This document shows positions 1 through 10,800 of a DNA stretch of 64,000 bases, one piece after another. Location: the NCBI GenBank assembly GCA_033439765.1, contig JAULSN010000002.1, positions 4,154,001-4,218,000 of the forward strand. Direction: 5' to 3'. The notes beneath the pieces are model-generated. The model worked only from the letters and a program-made list of their open reading frames with translations, did not search any database and had not been told where the DNA came from. The stretch comes from Lasiosphaeria ovina. Its lineage: Eukaryota; Ascomycota; Sordariomycetes; Sordariales; Lasiosphaeriaceae. The stretch's first letter is position 1; each line of letters starts with the position of its first letter. Made by a program: the position numbers and the translations under genes.

Positions 1-827
1 CAAAACTCGCAGTGCCTCCGACTGACAACCTTGCTCTTGAACCCGACCGGAGCGGCCGACGGCACGTTAGGCGGCACATTAGGCTGGCTATCACGTTCCG
101 AATACCTCCCGACACGGATCACTTCGGAGCCCGAGGGCAGAGTGCGCGAGACGGGCGTGAATGTGAGCGATGGCCGCGTTGCGCGCGGGTCGTAGAATGT
201 GCTGAAGCGGATTGAAGGTAGAGCGTCCATGGTGCCGTCATGTCTGGCCATGGCGTCGCCCGTAGTGGCGGACCGTGCCCGGGTCATCGTAGAGTTAGTT
301 GTCGTGGCGGCGGCGTTTGCGGCGTCGGCAGTGCCCCCGGTAATAGTGGGGGTTATAATGGATGGGACAGCCAAGGAATCGCTGGATCGCCTTCCAGAGG
401 CCGTCGACGGCGTTGATGGTAGGCCGAGCGAGGGTGGCCGTAAAAATATATTAGAAGACGAAGAGGAGGGGTTTGCCGCAGCGGGTAGACTCTCGGACGC
501 GCTGGTATGCCGTGTCAAGGGATCGCTTTCGGCTCGTAAGAGGCTGGCCGGCAGTCTGAACAGAGGCGACGAGGGGGAGGCCGATGGGGAAGGCAAAAGC
601 GACGCCTGAGCGGAGGGTTGTGGAGAGGAGTGCTGGTGATGTTGCTGTTGCTGTTGCTGTTGCTGGTGCTGGGCGGTGCCGTGTTCCCGTGATAGGAGAT
701 GGTAACTTCGGAGATAACTGAGGCCTCGCAGCCTGCTTGATCTCGAAGTAGGTGGCACCGGCGTAGCAGAAACCGCAGAGACAGCGGTATTCCCAAGGCC
801 CGGTGCTGTGGGCGCGGCAGGAAACAT
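1..827 (-). CDS. dma1: FHA-domain E3 ubiquitin ligase, Dma1-like (5' part, truncated by window edge)
   Basis: The minus strand is open without a stop from an ATG at 827 to the left edge, about 275 codons. The first in-frame stop upstream of that ATG is at 900-902. The N-terminus carries a basic motif, SSRLRGLSYLRSYL (about residues 30-43), then a polyglutamine/histidine run encoded at 630-671 and a Ser/Pro/Ala-rich linker. From about residue 235 a forkhead-associated domain begins: RVGRYSER is the first FHA strand with its phosphopeptide-binding Arg, and GFKSKVVSRRHCEF is the conserved S-R-x-H core. In fungi this N-terminus plus FHA pattern belongs to Dma1/CHFR-type FHA-RING ligases, which act in mitotic exit and spindle checkpoints. 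The RING finger would lie left of position 1 and is not visible, so the RING assignment is inference. No intron is needed in this part. The gene is divergent from the processing peptidase gene. Confidence 0.72.
   Translation of the reverse strand, partial: MFPAAPTAPGLGNTAVSAVSATPVPPTSRSSRLRGLSYLRSYHLLSREHGTAQHQQQQQQQQHHQHSSPQPSAQASLLPSPSASPSSPLFRLPASLLRAESDPLTRHTSASESLPAAANPSSSSSNIFLRPPSLGLPSTPSTASGRRSSDSLAVPSIITPTITGGTADAANAAATTTNSTMTRARSATTGDAMARHDGTMDALPSIRFSTFYDPRATRPSLTFTPVSRTLPSGSEVIRVGRYSERDSQPNVPPNVPSAAPVGFKSKVVSRRHCEF
630..671 (-). repeat. CAG/CAA polyglutamine-histidine tract inside the FHA gene
   Basis: Fourteen consecutive codons read mostly Gln (CAG/CAA, eight in a row in the middle) flanked by His codons on the minus strand. 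It is an in-frame, probably length-variable tract in a disordered linker of the FHA protein. Confidence 0.85.
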
Positions 828-1290
828 TGACGGGGGGGCTCCAACGTTGACGATTGCCGGCGCTGTGTCAGTCCGATGTAAATGGGGATGGAAAATTGCC
901 TATGGGGGGGGAGAACGGGCGGCGGTCGTTAACAGACATCTATCAGGCGGCCTACGCTCCATTCCCTGCGAGGTCATGCCGCCTCCATTGGCCTAGGGGG
1001 TGGTCAGTGGACTCACGGTGCTTGTTCGTATTTAGTGGGCTGAGATGGGAAATGGACGAATTAGCACAGTGCTGCCTCCGCTGGCAACCTTACTAAGGCC
1101 TTGTTTCCAGGCCAAGTTTATGCAGCATCCCTGGGGGGATGAATGATTTGGCTTATCGATAAGCGCGGTGGCGGCCGATTGCCTGCGGCTTGTATGCGAC
1201 TCGAGAATTTGAACCTGGACCCAAACCCTCGTCTGTACTGTATAGCGCTCACACGACATCCAGAAGCCTCTGCCGGACCACATCGCCGCC
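828..1290. promoter_or_regulatory. Divergent intergenic region between the FHA gene and MPP-alpha gene
   Basis: This 463-bp space lies between two head-to-head start codons and must hold both promoters. I see no TATA box or clear operator. Short open frames here overlap each other on both strands and look like chance. Confidence 0.5.
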
Positions 1291-3220
1291 ATGCTTCGAA
1301 TTTGCCGGCCTGCGCGGGCCCTTGGCCAAATCCGCTCGCCATGGAGCCTGGAAAGAGCAGCAATACACGTTGCGATGGGGGCTGCGGCTGGCAGGAAGAA
1401 CACAACAATCACACCCTCGACTACGACAGCGACGACGAGGCGGACGTTTGCCACTGTGCGGTCTCAAACACCAAACCATACACCCAAGGCAAGTCCGATC
1501 ATGTGTACACCTACGCTTACACCTGCGTCCCTACGGCCATAGGCCATGATGGCTGCATGGCGCTAACAGCTGGACCCAGGATCCAACAGAGCGCGACGCT
1601 ATCACGACGCTGTCCAACGGCATCCGCGTGGCCTCGGAAGACCTGCCTGACGCATTCTCGGGCGTGGGAATCTACATCGATGCCGGATCGCGCTACGAGA
1701 ATGACTCACTTCGTGGCGTGAGCCACATTATGGACCGGCTGGCTTTCAAGTCGACCACCGACCGCACTGCTGACGAGATGCTGGAGATGGTCGAGAACTT
1801 GGGCGGCAATATCCAGTGCGCATCGTCCAGAGAGTCCATGATGTACCAGGCCGCCACCTTCAATGCCGCCATCCCCCAGACCATGGGGCTGCTGGCCGAC
1901 ACTATCCGCAATCCAAATCTCACTGATGAAGAGATTGAGCAGCAGCTAGAAACAGCCAAGTACGAGGTCACCGAGATCTGGTCCAAACCCGAGCTGATCC
2001 TCCCCGAGCTGGTCCACACGGCTGCCTTTAAAGACAACACGCTTGGCAACCCGTTGCTCTGCCCCGAGGACAGATTAGATGTCATCGACAGGAGTTATAT
2101 CCGGGCGTACCGACAGGCTTTCTATAGACCAGAGCGCATCGTTGTTGCATTTGCCGGGGTCGCGCATGCCGAGGCCGTGAGACTTACTGAGAAATTCTTT
2201 GGCGACATGACCGCCTCGGAAACTCCGGCGATATCCAGGACAGGCTCTGAGACGTCGCTCGACCCGCTGCAGTCCGACTCAAGCGACAGCTCGGCCACGG
2301 GATCGCCATCCTCCACAACCAGCCCTTTGGTACAACAACCCTCTAGATTAATATCTAAGATACCCTTCTTAAAGCACCTCTCCACCTCCGCGCCACACAA
2401 TGCCTCCGTCATCACCTCGGAGACCTTCTCCCGCTCCACGCACTCCCTCGTCTCCATCTCATCTGAGGACCTCCAACGGCCTTCTCAATACACTGGTGGA
2501 TTCCTCTCATTGCCGGCGCTGCCATTGCCTCTCAACCCCAACCAGCCCACTTTCACTCACATTCAGCTCGCCTTCGAGGGCCTCCCTATCTCATCGGACG
2601 ACATCTACGCCCTCGCCACACTACAAACGCTCCTCGGCGGTGGCGGGTCATTCTCGGCAGGCGGCCCCGGCAAGGGCATGTACTCGCGGCTGTATACTAA
2701 CGTGCTGAACCAACACGGCTGGGTCGAGTCCTGCATGGCCTTCAACCACTCGTATACGGACTCGGGACTATTTGGCATTGCCGCCTCGTGCTACCCGGGG
2801 CGCACCCTAGCTATGCTGCAAGTAATGTGCCGCGAGCTCCAAGCTCTCACCCACGAAGGGGGCTTCTCGGCGCTCAACGAGATCGAGGTGGCGCGCGCCA
2901 AGAACCAGCTCCGCAGCAGCCTGCTCATGAATCTCGAGAGCCGCATGGTCGAGCTCGAAGACCTCGGCCGCCAGGTCCAGGTGCACGGCCACAAGATCCC
3001 CGTGCGCGAGATGACGGCCCGCATCAACGACCTGACAGTAAAGGATCTGCGGCGCGTGGCCAAGATGGTCGTTAGCGGTATGGTGCAGAACCGCGGCGCA
3101 GGCAGCGGGGCCCCTACCGTCGTGCTGCAAGAGGCTACGGCCCAGGGCGTCAAGCAGACCACACTCCCGTGGGACCAGATCCAGGACGTCATCTCCCAGT
3201 GGAACCTGGGTTGGCGTTGA
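1291..3220 (+). CDS. MAS2: Mitochondrial processing peptidase alpha subunit (M16 family)
   Basis: Two exons (1291-1488 and 1580-3220) give 612 residues. The intron has a non-canonical GC donor (AAG|GCAAGT) and a CTAAC branch site at about 1563. The two phase-0 ends join as TPK|DPTERDAITTLSNG, the usual start of mature alpha-MPP. Exon 1 encodes an Arg/Ala/Thr-rich, acid-poor presequence ending near RRTFATV, a mitochondrial targeting signal. The M16 body follows: FSGVGIYIDAGSRYE, then a degenerate zinc motif (SHIMDRLAFKST, lacking HxxEH), as expected for the non-catalytic alpha subunit. The glycine-rich substrate loop GGGGSFSAGGPGKGMYSRLY is at about residue 418. The partner should be the catalytic beta subunit, and the complex removes presequences in the matrix. 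A Ser/Thr-rich insert of about 80 residues (about 290-370) separates the two M16 halves. Confidence 0.95.
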
Positions 3221-3758
3221 TGCACTGTAACCTGTGCGTCTGTCTGTATGTAACATGTACAATAACGGCTGAAACCTGTATAAAATATATACATGTATTA
3301 AAACGCGCACGATCCGGGCTAGAGCTTGTGGGGACGGCTGCTTATTCGTTATACAGCGTCCCTGCGATCACTGTCGCCGTAATGGGACTTGGCTTATCGC
3401 ATGTCTTGCTCGTCGCACCACGTGATCCGATTGGTGGCTCTTGTAAATACCAATTGGACCTTCTAGAGGCCTTGTACATATATATATCTCTTATAAATTG
3501 CAGTCACCGACCTGGTATCAAAAACTTCGCCTGCGGACCCAAGCTATGTTGTCCTAAAACCATCCTGTCCGTCCTAAAGCCCATATGATCCCATCCCAGC
3601 CTGTTCCATTCCATCCCACCTTATCCATCCCAGCCATGCCAGCTCCACTTCGGCTCGACCCAACGGCCCGAGCCATTGTTATATAGTCCGATGAACCCCA
3701 TTTATAAATGCCATCTAAGATTTATGTATGCCCGCGGGACATGGAAACTCACATCCCA
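3221..3758. other. Convergent intergenic region, 3' ends of MPP-alpha and hydrolase genes
   Basis: This 538-bp space lies between two stop codons. It contains AT-rich stretches (for example around 3280-3300 and 3478-3500) that could serve polyadenylation on either strand, and a CCATCCC-type C-rich patch at about 3590-3640. I see no gene in it. Confidence 0.5.
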
Positions 3759-6700
3759 TCACAGCTTTGACCGGACCGCCTCTAGTCTATACTTGACGTC
3801 TTTGAGTGCCTTGGTGGTGGGTTTCCAGTCGTCAAACTGGCAGAGCAGCTCGGCTGTCTCAGAGGAGAGCTCTGTCTTGACAAAGTCCTCCTCGAGGAGG
3901 CCCCGCATGATCCAGGGCAGGTGATACGGGTTGGGGGTCGATGGGCCGTGGTGCTTGATAACTTCACACGGGACGTCGCCGACGTCGGTCGTCTCGAGGG
4001 CGTGTGTCACTGCCAGACTAAAGCCGGGTTAGATAGAACGATTACAAATAACTAACCGGCACTGCTAGCGGTACTAGGGGGTCGGATACGTACTCGTAGA
4101 CTTGCTCATCGTCATAGAGCCTGGAATGGCCCTCGCCAGAATACAAGCTCCCTGCAAGAGGCTGCGACAGCTCTCGGACGAGCCCATGATCTGTGACGCC
4201 CAGATTGCGCAGTTTCAGCGCGAAGCCAACAAGGTGGGCAATGCTGAGCATGGTTAGTCGGTCCTGCATCTAGATGTATATAGAGAGATGCAGACATACA
4301 AGTCGGGAGTGTGGATTCTGCCATCTATAAAGACAGCTCGGTATATGTACGGATGGTGGGCCGGAGCATAGATGGCGGACTAAGAGAGCCTGTCAGTGTG
4401 GTCCACAAAAGCGTGGCCAAAGCAACCACGGCACATACCTCCAAGGGGACGAGTTGGTCATCGATGCTACCAACGTAGGTGATGCGTGTTCCGTAGCGCA
4501 GCACCGCCTTAACAGAGTATTCGAGCCTCTTGGACACCTCGCTCTCAGGATCTGCAAACTCCCATAGTTCTGCGGCCGTCCCCATGAGAATTCCCATGCT
4601 CGATCGGTAGTCCGGAAAAGGGCCTAGAGAGACTCCGGCTAGTAGCGCACTGTCAGCATTGGCACGTCTAGGCAGGGCCATAACAGCTTACCCATGGCAC
4701 ATATACCGATCTTGGCCGTTGTGATGATGCCAAGCTCAATGAGTTTTGCAAGCAGCATGATGCCAACGGGGACGCCTTGGGAGTGGCAACCAACAATGAT
4801 AAGGTCGGCATTGCGGATGTGGTCAATCCAATTCAACAGCAATCTCCACAAGTTCTCGACACGATCGCTAATCTTGCCCTCCCCTTCAAGGGCAACCTTT
4901 TCAATCTCGCAGTCCCCGCAGCCATTCGCATCGGCCCATCTGCGGATGGACTCGGCGCAGTGGTTCGCGAACTTTATAGATGTACCAGTCGGCTGGCCAA
5001 TCATTGGGCGTAGATAGGTGGCCGGGAAGAGGCCATGGACGCCGATTGCAATGGCATTCTTGATCTTGGGCCGTTCCCTCGCCAAGAAAACGTGGTTTGC
5101 TGGTGGCTGCTGTGTCCGGAGTAACAGCTGTGCAATCTGCTGCACGATGGAAGGATTTTCTTTGAGACGGTATGTATTATTAAAGGAAGGGAGGACGAGA
5201 TTTGGCGGCAAGGCCTTCGCCGGTGTTGGCGTTTTGGAAGGCCCGGCCTTGGCAGCCGGATCCGATTTCGGAGTGCTGGGACGGATAGGGGGAAGGTCAT
5301 CAATATCCATTGACTGCGGACGGACGCGTTTGCTTTTCTTTGACGACGCCTCCTTGGCTGGAGACGCAACGACTTTTGTCTGATCGTCCCGTACCGTCGA
5401 CTTCAGGGGCGCTTCCTTGACTGGAGTGTCCTTGGTCTGGGTGTCCTTGACCTCTATTGAGTTTGTCCTTTTGGGATGCGACTCGGAACTATCCCCAATG
5501 ACAGCAAGCTGACCCGGCTCCTCACGGACGGCAGGCATCTTGCCAGACTTTGAGCTTGTATCGCGGGACCAAAACGCCCACGTCGACCCTGCTTTAGGCG
5601 GCGGTGTTGGCATCGCATCTGCGACTATCGGAGGGGCATCTTCCATCACAACATCTTCGGGTTCCTTGGGTGGCTCGCTCGTCTCCACCGCGTCGGAAGC
5701 TGGTCCTGGTGCATTGGCTAGCGGAGCAGGGTTTGCGACGCCCGTTGCCCAGAACCCGAACCATGAACTAGGTCTCGTCTGGTTGAGAGCCCCGTGAGTT
5801 TCTGAAACCTGCTGCTCTGACTGCGCATCTTGAACAGGGTCGGTTGGCTTGGTTTCCGAGGCGACGGGCTCGACCGGCTCTGATGCAACGGGCCTCGGGG
5901 CACAAACTTCTTGACCAGGAGCCGCCTCTTGGTCAGGAGGACTTGGGGGAGCCGGCTCTGAGATAGAGGGCTCCTGAGTAACCGTTTTGTTTCCAAACCA
6001 TCCCCGCCAGCTAGACGTAGTCGGCGGTTTCGGTACCGGTTCGTCGGTAGCCTGCAAGCCAGTATCTTGCGGCTTCGCAGATGGGGCGGCATCTGGAATT
6101 GTCTCATCGTCCACCCGCTTAATTTGGGCGTCACCAGGCTTCGCTGTCGCATTCTCATCAACCTCAGGCGCGGGATTGGGGACCTGCTCGTTTGTGGCTG
6201 CTTCATCTTCGTGAATTTTTGGTAGTGAGGACGTTAATGGAGCCACACCATCGATACTCATGCTGTCGGCGCTCTTCTTGGTGTCAAAGCGGCTGAAGTC
6301 GGCAGTGGACTTTGGCTGCAGAGTACCGCCCAGGATTGTCTCGCGAGCTACCTGAGTAGAAGCCGAGGATTTGGGGGGTCGCGGCCACGAGCCATACCAG
6401 CTGCTGGTTTTGTGCACCTATGTCCACAGTTAGCGACGGCGGGCGGCCTGGGTGTCTCAGATCGGAGCCGATTGGAGAGACCAACCTGCTTCGGAGCCTT
6501 GCCAGGCGATGGTATTGGGGTGCCATTCTCATTCCCATGCTGTTGCTGGGACTCGTGCTGTATCTCCTGACCAGCAGAGGGCACTGCCGGATCTGTAGCA
6601 CCAGTCGCAGCGCGAGGGTGCTCTGGCGGCTGCGATTGCGATGCCGGAGTGGATGACGACGACGCGGATGATGGCTGCGACGGCATCGCTGTTGTCGATG

Positions 6701-6761
6701 TGGATGTCGATGCTGAGCTTCCCTCGGCGGGATTGCGTCTTGCCCGCTTCCGAGGACCCAT
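3759..6761 (-). CDS. YMC020W-like alpha/beta-hydrolase with disordered N-terminus
   Basis: Six exons on the minus strand: 6761-6486, 6417-4692, 4638-4439, 4379-4300, 4243-4094 and 4017-3759. They give 896 residues, and all introns are 53-76 nt with clear GT-AG ends and branch sites. Residues 1-500 are Ser/Pro/Glu-rich and probably disordered. They contain four spaced copies of a short aromatic motif (SSWYGSW, SSWRGW, SSWFGFW, STWAFW at about 97, 227, 309 and 370). The C-terminal part is an alpha/beta-hydrolase fold: GVHGLFP early, the nucleophile elbow GCHSQG at about residue 635, then GVSLGPFPDY and LVPLESAIY. From memory this matches the fungal YMC020W-like hydrolase family, whose substrate is unknown to me. 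The first exon starts MGPRKRARR, a possible nuclear-localisation-like basic patch. Lipase activity is inference from the elbow only. Confidence 0.8.
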
Positions 6762-7842
6762 GACGCTGAGTAGATACGGGAAATGGCGACGACTGCAGCG
6801 GTGCAGCCAGACGGGAGTGACCAGCGCGGTTGGTTATAACGTGGCCGACATGCTAGGGAGGTAGGTTTGCTTTGGCCGTGGTTGCCTGTCGTTCGTGCTG
6901 GGGTGGCGCCGATGACACGGACGGATTGGCTGTACGGATAGGGACCTAGCTGACCCTGTGTTGGCCTGCTCGGAAGTACGTCATTCGCTGGAGCATTGGT
7001 CCCGTCTGCACTCCCGCTGCACCACTGGACAAACCTAAATCCCGGAGGTAAGTAACGCGCCAAACGCGCCGGAATGGGCTTGATAAGAAGCCTGCCTACT
7101 CTAGGGTGATTTTAGTCTGATATTGAGTTTCTTAAGGTCCTTGAACTTCACGGAGAATACGTCTCGTCGTATCGCTTCTCAACAGCCCGCTTGTGCGGAC
7201 CCGAGGCGTGGGGATCATCTGAACTTGGTGCATCCAGCTCTTCTAATACACTGTATAGCACGTGGCTACATACTGTATGTGCAATCCAATCCCTGAATGT
7301 TTGTTGGCCTGGTACCTGGGAACGAGGAGAAGATTATCGCAAATAAACCGGCAGAAAGGCCTTTAATAGGTACTTTGGAGCCGAGATAGGCCTCTAAAAT
7401 TCAGAATAGGGGTTCTAATAGTTATTACCTCCCTCGGCGAAAAACCTATAGGGCGAGCTATAAGGAATTGAGGCCTTTTGAATCTTGGAAAGTCCCCCGC
7501 TAACAAACATTCAGGGATTAGATTGTACAAATTGGCCCAGGCCCTTTGTCGGTACGGAGTGTCATGCCTGTATCCGTAAGACTTGTGGTACTCCGTGCTG
7601 GTAATTTGAGGCACAGAAGAAACTCTTGAAGGCGCCCCTCTTGGGCAGAATTCTCCTACTTCCTCCATACCGCCTTCGTTATCGTTATCGTTATCGTCAG
7701 CGTCAACGAGACCCACCTAAAAAAAATTGTGGTGGTGCTTTTTGGGGCATCTAAGTCTGAGCGGGTTCAAAGGCAGCATTCAGTGCAAGACCTCATCGCT
7801 GCTCTCCCCTCCAATTGCAGCAATTCACGCTGCTGGACCACA
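6762..7842. promoter_or_regulatory. Divergent region between the hydrolase gene and RRP5
   Basis: This 1,081-bp head-to-head intergenic space holds the promoters of both genes. Its centre carries an imperfect inverted repeat (listed separately). A 117-codon open frame on the minus strand at 7363-7716 overlaps one arm of the repeat, has no recognisable motifs, and I do not call it a gene. Confidence 0.5.
7279..7528. repeat. 27-bp inverted repeat pair enclosing about 200 bp (MITE-like)
   Basis: The arm at 7279-7305 matches the reverse complement of 7502-7528 at 25 of 27 positions. Both differences are transitions. The outer span is 250 bp and the interior has no coding capacity. The size and structure suggest a miniature inverted-repeat element or its relic. 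I see no convincing target-site duplication next to the arms. Confidence 0.6.
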
Positions 7843-10800
7843 ATGAGTTTGTTGAAACGCAAAGAAGGGCCTGATGGCGCCTCAGCTTCGTCAAAGTCGG
7901 CCCGACCGACATCCGAACCTCGCCCTTCCAAACGCGCTAAGCCCAGCGAGTCGGCGAAGGACGATAAAAAAAAGCCAGTGAAGGCTGCGAAGCCCGAGAG
8001 CTCAAAGCCCGAGAGCTTAGCGCCCACCGCCACGTCGGTCGTCTCCCGACCGAAGGAGGAAGAGCCACTGTTTCCCAGAGGCGGCGCCAGCATTTTGACT
8101 CCGCTCGAGCACAAGCAGATTCAAATCCAGGCCAGGAACGACGTCCTTTTCGAACAGGATGCCGGCGAAGCTGGCAAGAAAACGAGCAAGGCTACGACTA
8201 AGCAAAAAAAGAAAAAGTCCAAGGGTGATGAGGCATCGACAAAACCCGCGCGAGACGAAGATGCCGTGAAAATTGAGGGCCTCAACTTCAAGCGGTTGGT
8301 CAAGGGCTCCCTTGTCCTCGGCACCATCTGCGCCATCAACCAGCTGGACGTTGCGGTTGCGCTGCCAAACAACCTCATTGGCCATGTCTCCATAACTGCC
8401 ATTTCCGACTCTCTCACCAGTCAGCTGCACGCAGACGCTGCTGCGGACGACGACGACGCGGACGACGACGCAGAAGATAATGAGGACGACGTCGACCTCA
8501 AATCTCACTTCCGGATTGGCCAGTTTGTCCGGGCCTACGTCGTATCGACAGTTGACGAGTCTTCGACGGCCCCTGGGAAACCTAAACGCCGTATCGAGCT
8601 CTCTCTGCAGCCGGCACTCACCAACTCGGGAACGTCAGAGCAAGATGTTGTCGAGGGCTCCACGCTCATGGCGTCTGTTGTGAGCGTTGAGGACCACGGT
8701 TTCGTCATGGACATCGATGTAGCCGACTCAACTCTGCGCGGGTTTCTGCCACGAAAGCAACTGGATGAGAGTATTCCAGACGAAAACATGCAGCCGGGAT
8801 CGGTCCTGCTTTGTATTGTAACGGGCAAGAGTGCGAATGGCAAGGTCGCGCAACTGTCCACCCTGGCCGGGAAGCTCGGCAACGCCAGCAACCCACCCAC
8901 GGCAGCCACTAATATCGACTCGTTCCTGCCCGGAACTGCAGCCGACATCTTGATTGCCGATATAAGCCAGCACGGGCTTGTTGGAAAACTCATGGGCTCT
9001 CTGGACGTGACCGCGGATCTGGTCCACTCAGGGGCCGGGCCTGACGGCGTCGACCTCGAAGAAAAGTACAAGGTAGGCTCGCGGCTGAAGGCGAGGGTTA
9101 TCTGCACGTTCCCAGCTGCCAAGAGGCCCAAACTTGGCATTTCCGTCTTGCCACACATTCTGTCACTCAAGCCCAAGACGGGCACTAAGGACGGCCAACA
9201 GGCCCTGCCGCTACAGCTTCTCCCACACTCTGCTTTGGTGGAGGCTTGCACGGTGCGGAGGGTTGAACCTGAGATTGGCCTCTATGTTGATGTTGGCGTC
9301 GATGGCGTCCCCGGATTTGTACACATCTCGCACGTCAAGGACGGCAAGGTCGATTCTTTATTCGAAAACAGCGGCCCTTACAAACTGGACTCGGTCCACC
9401 CCAGCAGAGTCATTGGTTACGACTCGTTCGATGGCATGTTCCTTCTTTCGTTCGAGAAACACATCCTGGACCAGCCCTTTCTCCGCATTGAAGACATTCC
9501 CATAGGCGCCGTGGTTCCTGGTATCGTAGAGAAGCTTGTCATCAACGAAGACGGCCTTGGCGGTCTTGTTGTCAATATTGCGGATGGCATCTCCGGGCTG
9601 GTTCCCGAGATGCATCTTGCCGATGTCCATCTGCAGCACCCCGAGAAGAAGTTTAGGGAAGGCATGAAGGTGAAGGTCAGGGTACTGTCTACCAACCCGG
9701 CTAGGCGCCAAGTCCGCTTGACGCTGAAGAAGACGCTGGTCAACTCCGACGCGCCTCCCATCCAGTCCTACGACGAGTTGTCGATCGGCCTGCAAGCTCC
9801 CGGAACAATCGTCAATGTGCTGCAGCATGGCGCCATCGTCCAGTTTTATGGCAGGTTGCGTGGCTTTCTCCCTGTGTCTGAGATGAGCGAGGCCTACATC
9901 CAGGACCCGAAGGAGCACTTCCGCGTTGGCCAGTCTGTCAGCGTGTTCGTCATCAGTTTCGACCCCGACGCAAGCAGGCTTATTGTTTCTTGCAAGGATC
10001 CTTCTGCATTCGGGCTTGAAAAGCAGCTCACCCTGAAGAAACTCGAGATAGGCGACCTCGTCTCGGCCAAGGTCACCCAGAAGACCGAGGACGACGTCTT
10101 TGTTGAGCTGGCGGACGGTTCGCTCAAGGCAATCCTACCAGTTGGTCATCTTACGGATAAGTCCGTAAGCAAGACACAGTCGGCGCTGAAAAAGATTCAC
10201 GTCGGTCAGACATTACCGGAGCTGGTGGTCCTCGAAAAGAACGAAAGCCGGCGGTCCATCACTCTCTCGCAGAAGCCCAGTCTAGTTAAAGCCAGCAAAG
10301 AAGGCAAGTTGTTGTCTACGGTCGAAGGTGCGCGCCTAGGCGACACGGTGCCTGGCTTCATTCGGCACATCACTCCTACGGCTGCCTTTGTGCAATTTGC
10401 AGGAAAGCAGACTGCTCTTCTCCCGCGGTCAATGATGCCCCGGGACATGCAGACTAAGCTCGACTTCGGGCTACACAAGCTGCAATCCCTGCTCGTCAAG
10501 ATTGCGTCCATTGACAAGGAACTTGGCCGATTGGTTGTCTCCATGCCTCCAACTGACGAAGAGGAGGTCAAAACGCCTGCCAAGGCCAGTGAAAAGGCCG
10601 TAAACTCGTTGGACGCCTCGATCGCTTCAGTAGAGGACGTCTCAATTGGCATGCTGACTAAAGCCAGAGTGGTGTCCGTCAAAGACACGCAGCTCAATGT
10701 TGAGCTGGCCGACAACATCCAGGGGAGAATTGACATCTCGCAGGTCTCCGACAACTGGGATGAGATTTTGGATCCCAAGAAGCCCTTGGGCCAGTTCCGG

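Noticed and set aside
7363..7716. 117-codon minus-strand frame before RRP5
   Set aside because: It overlaps one arm of the inverted repeat and shows no conserved pattern.
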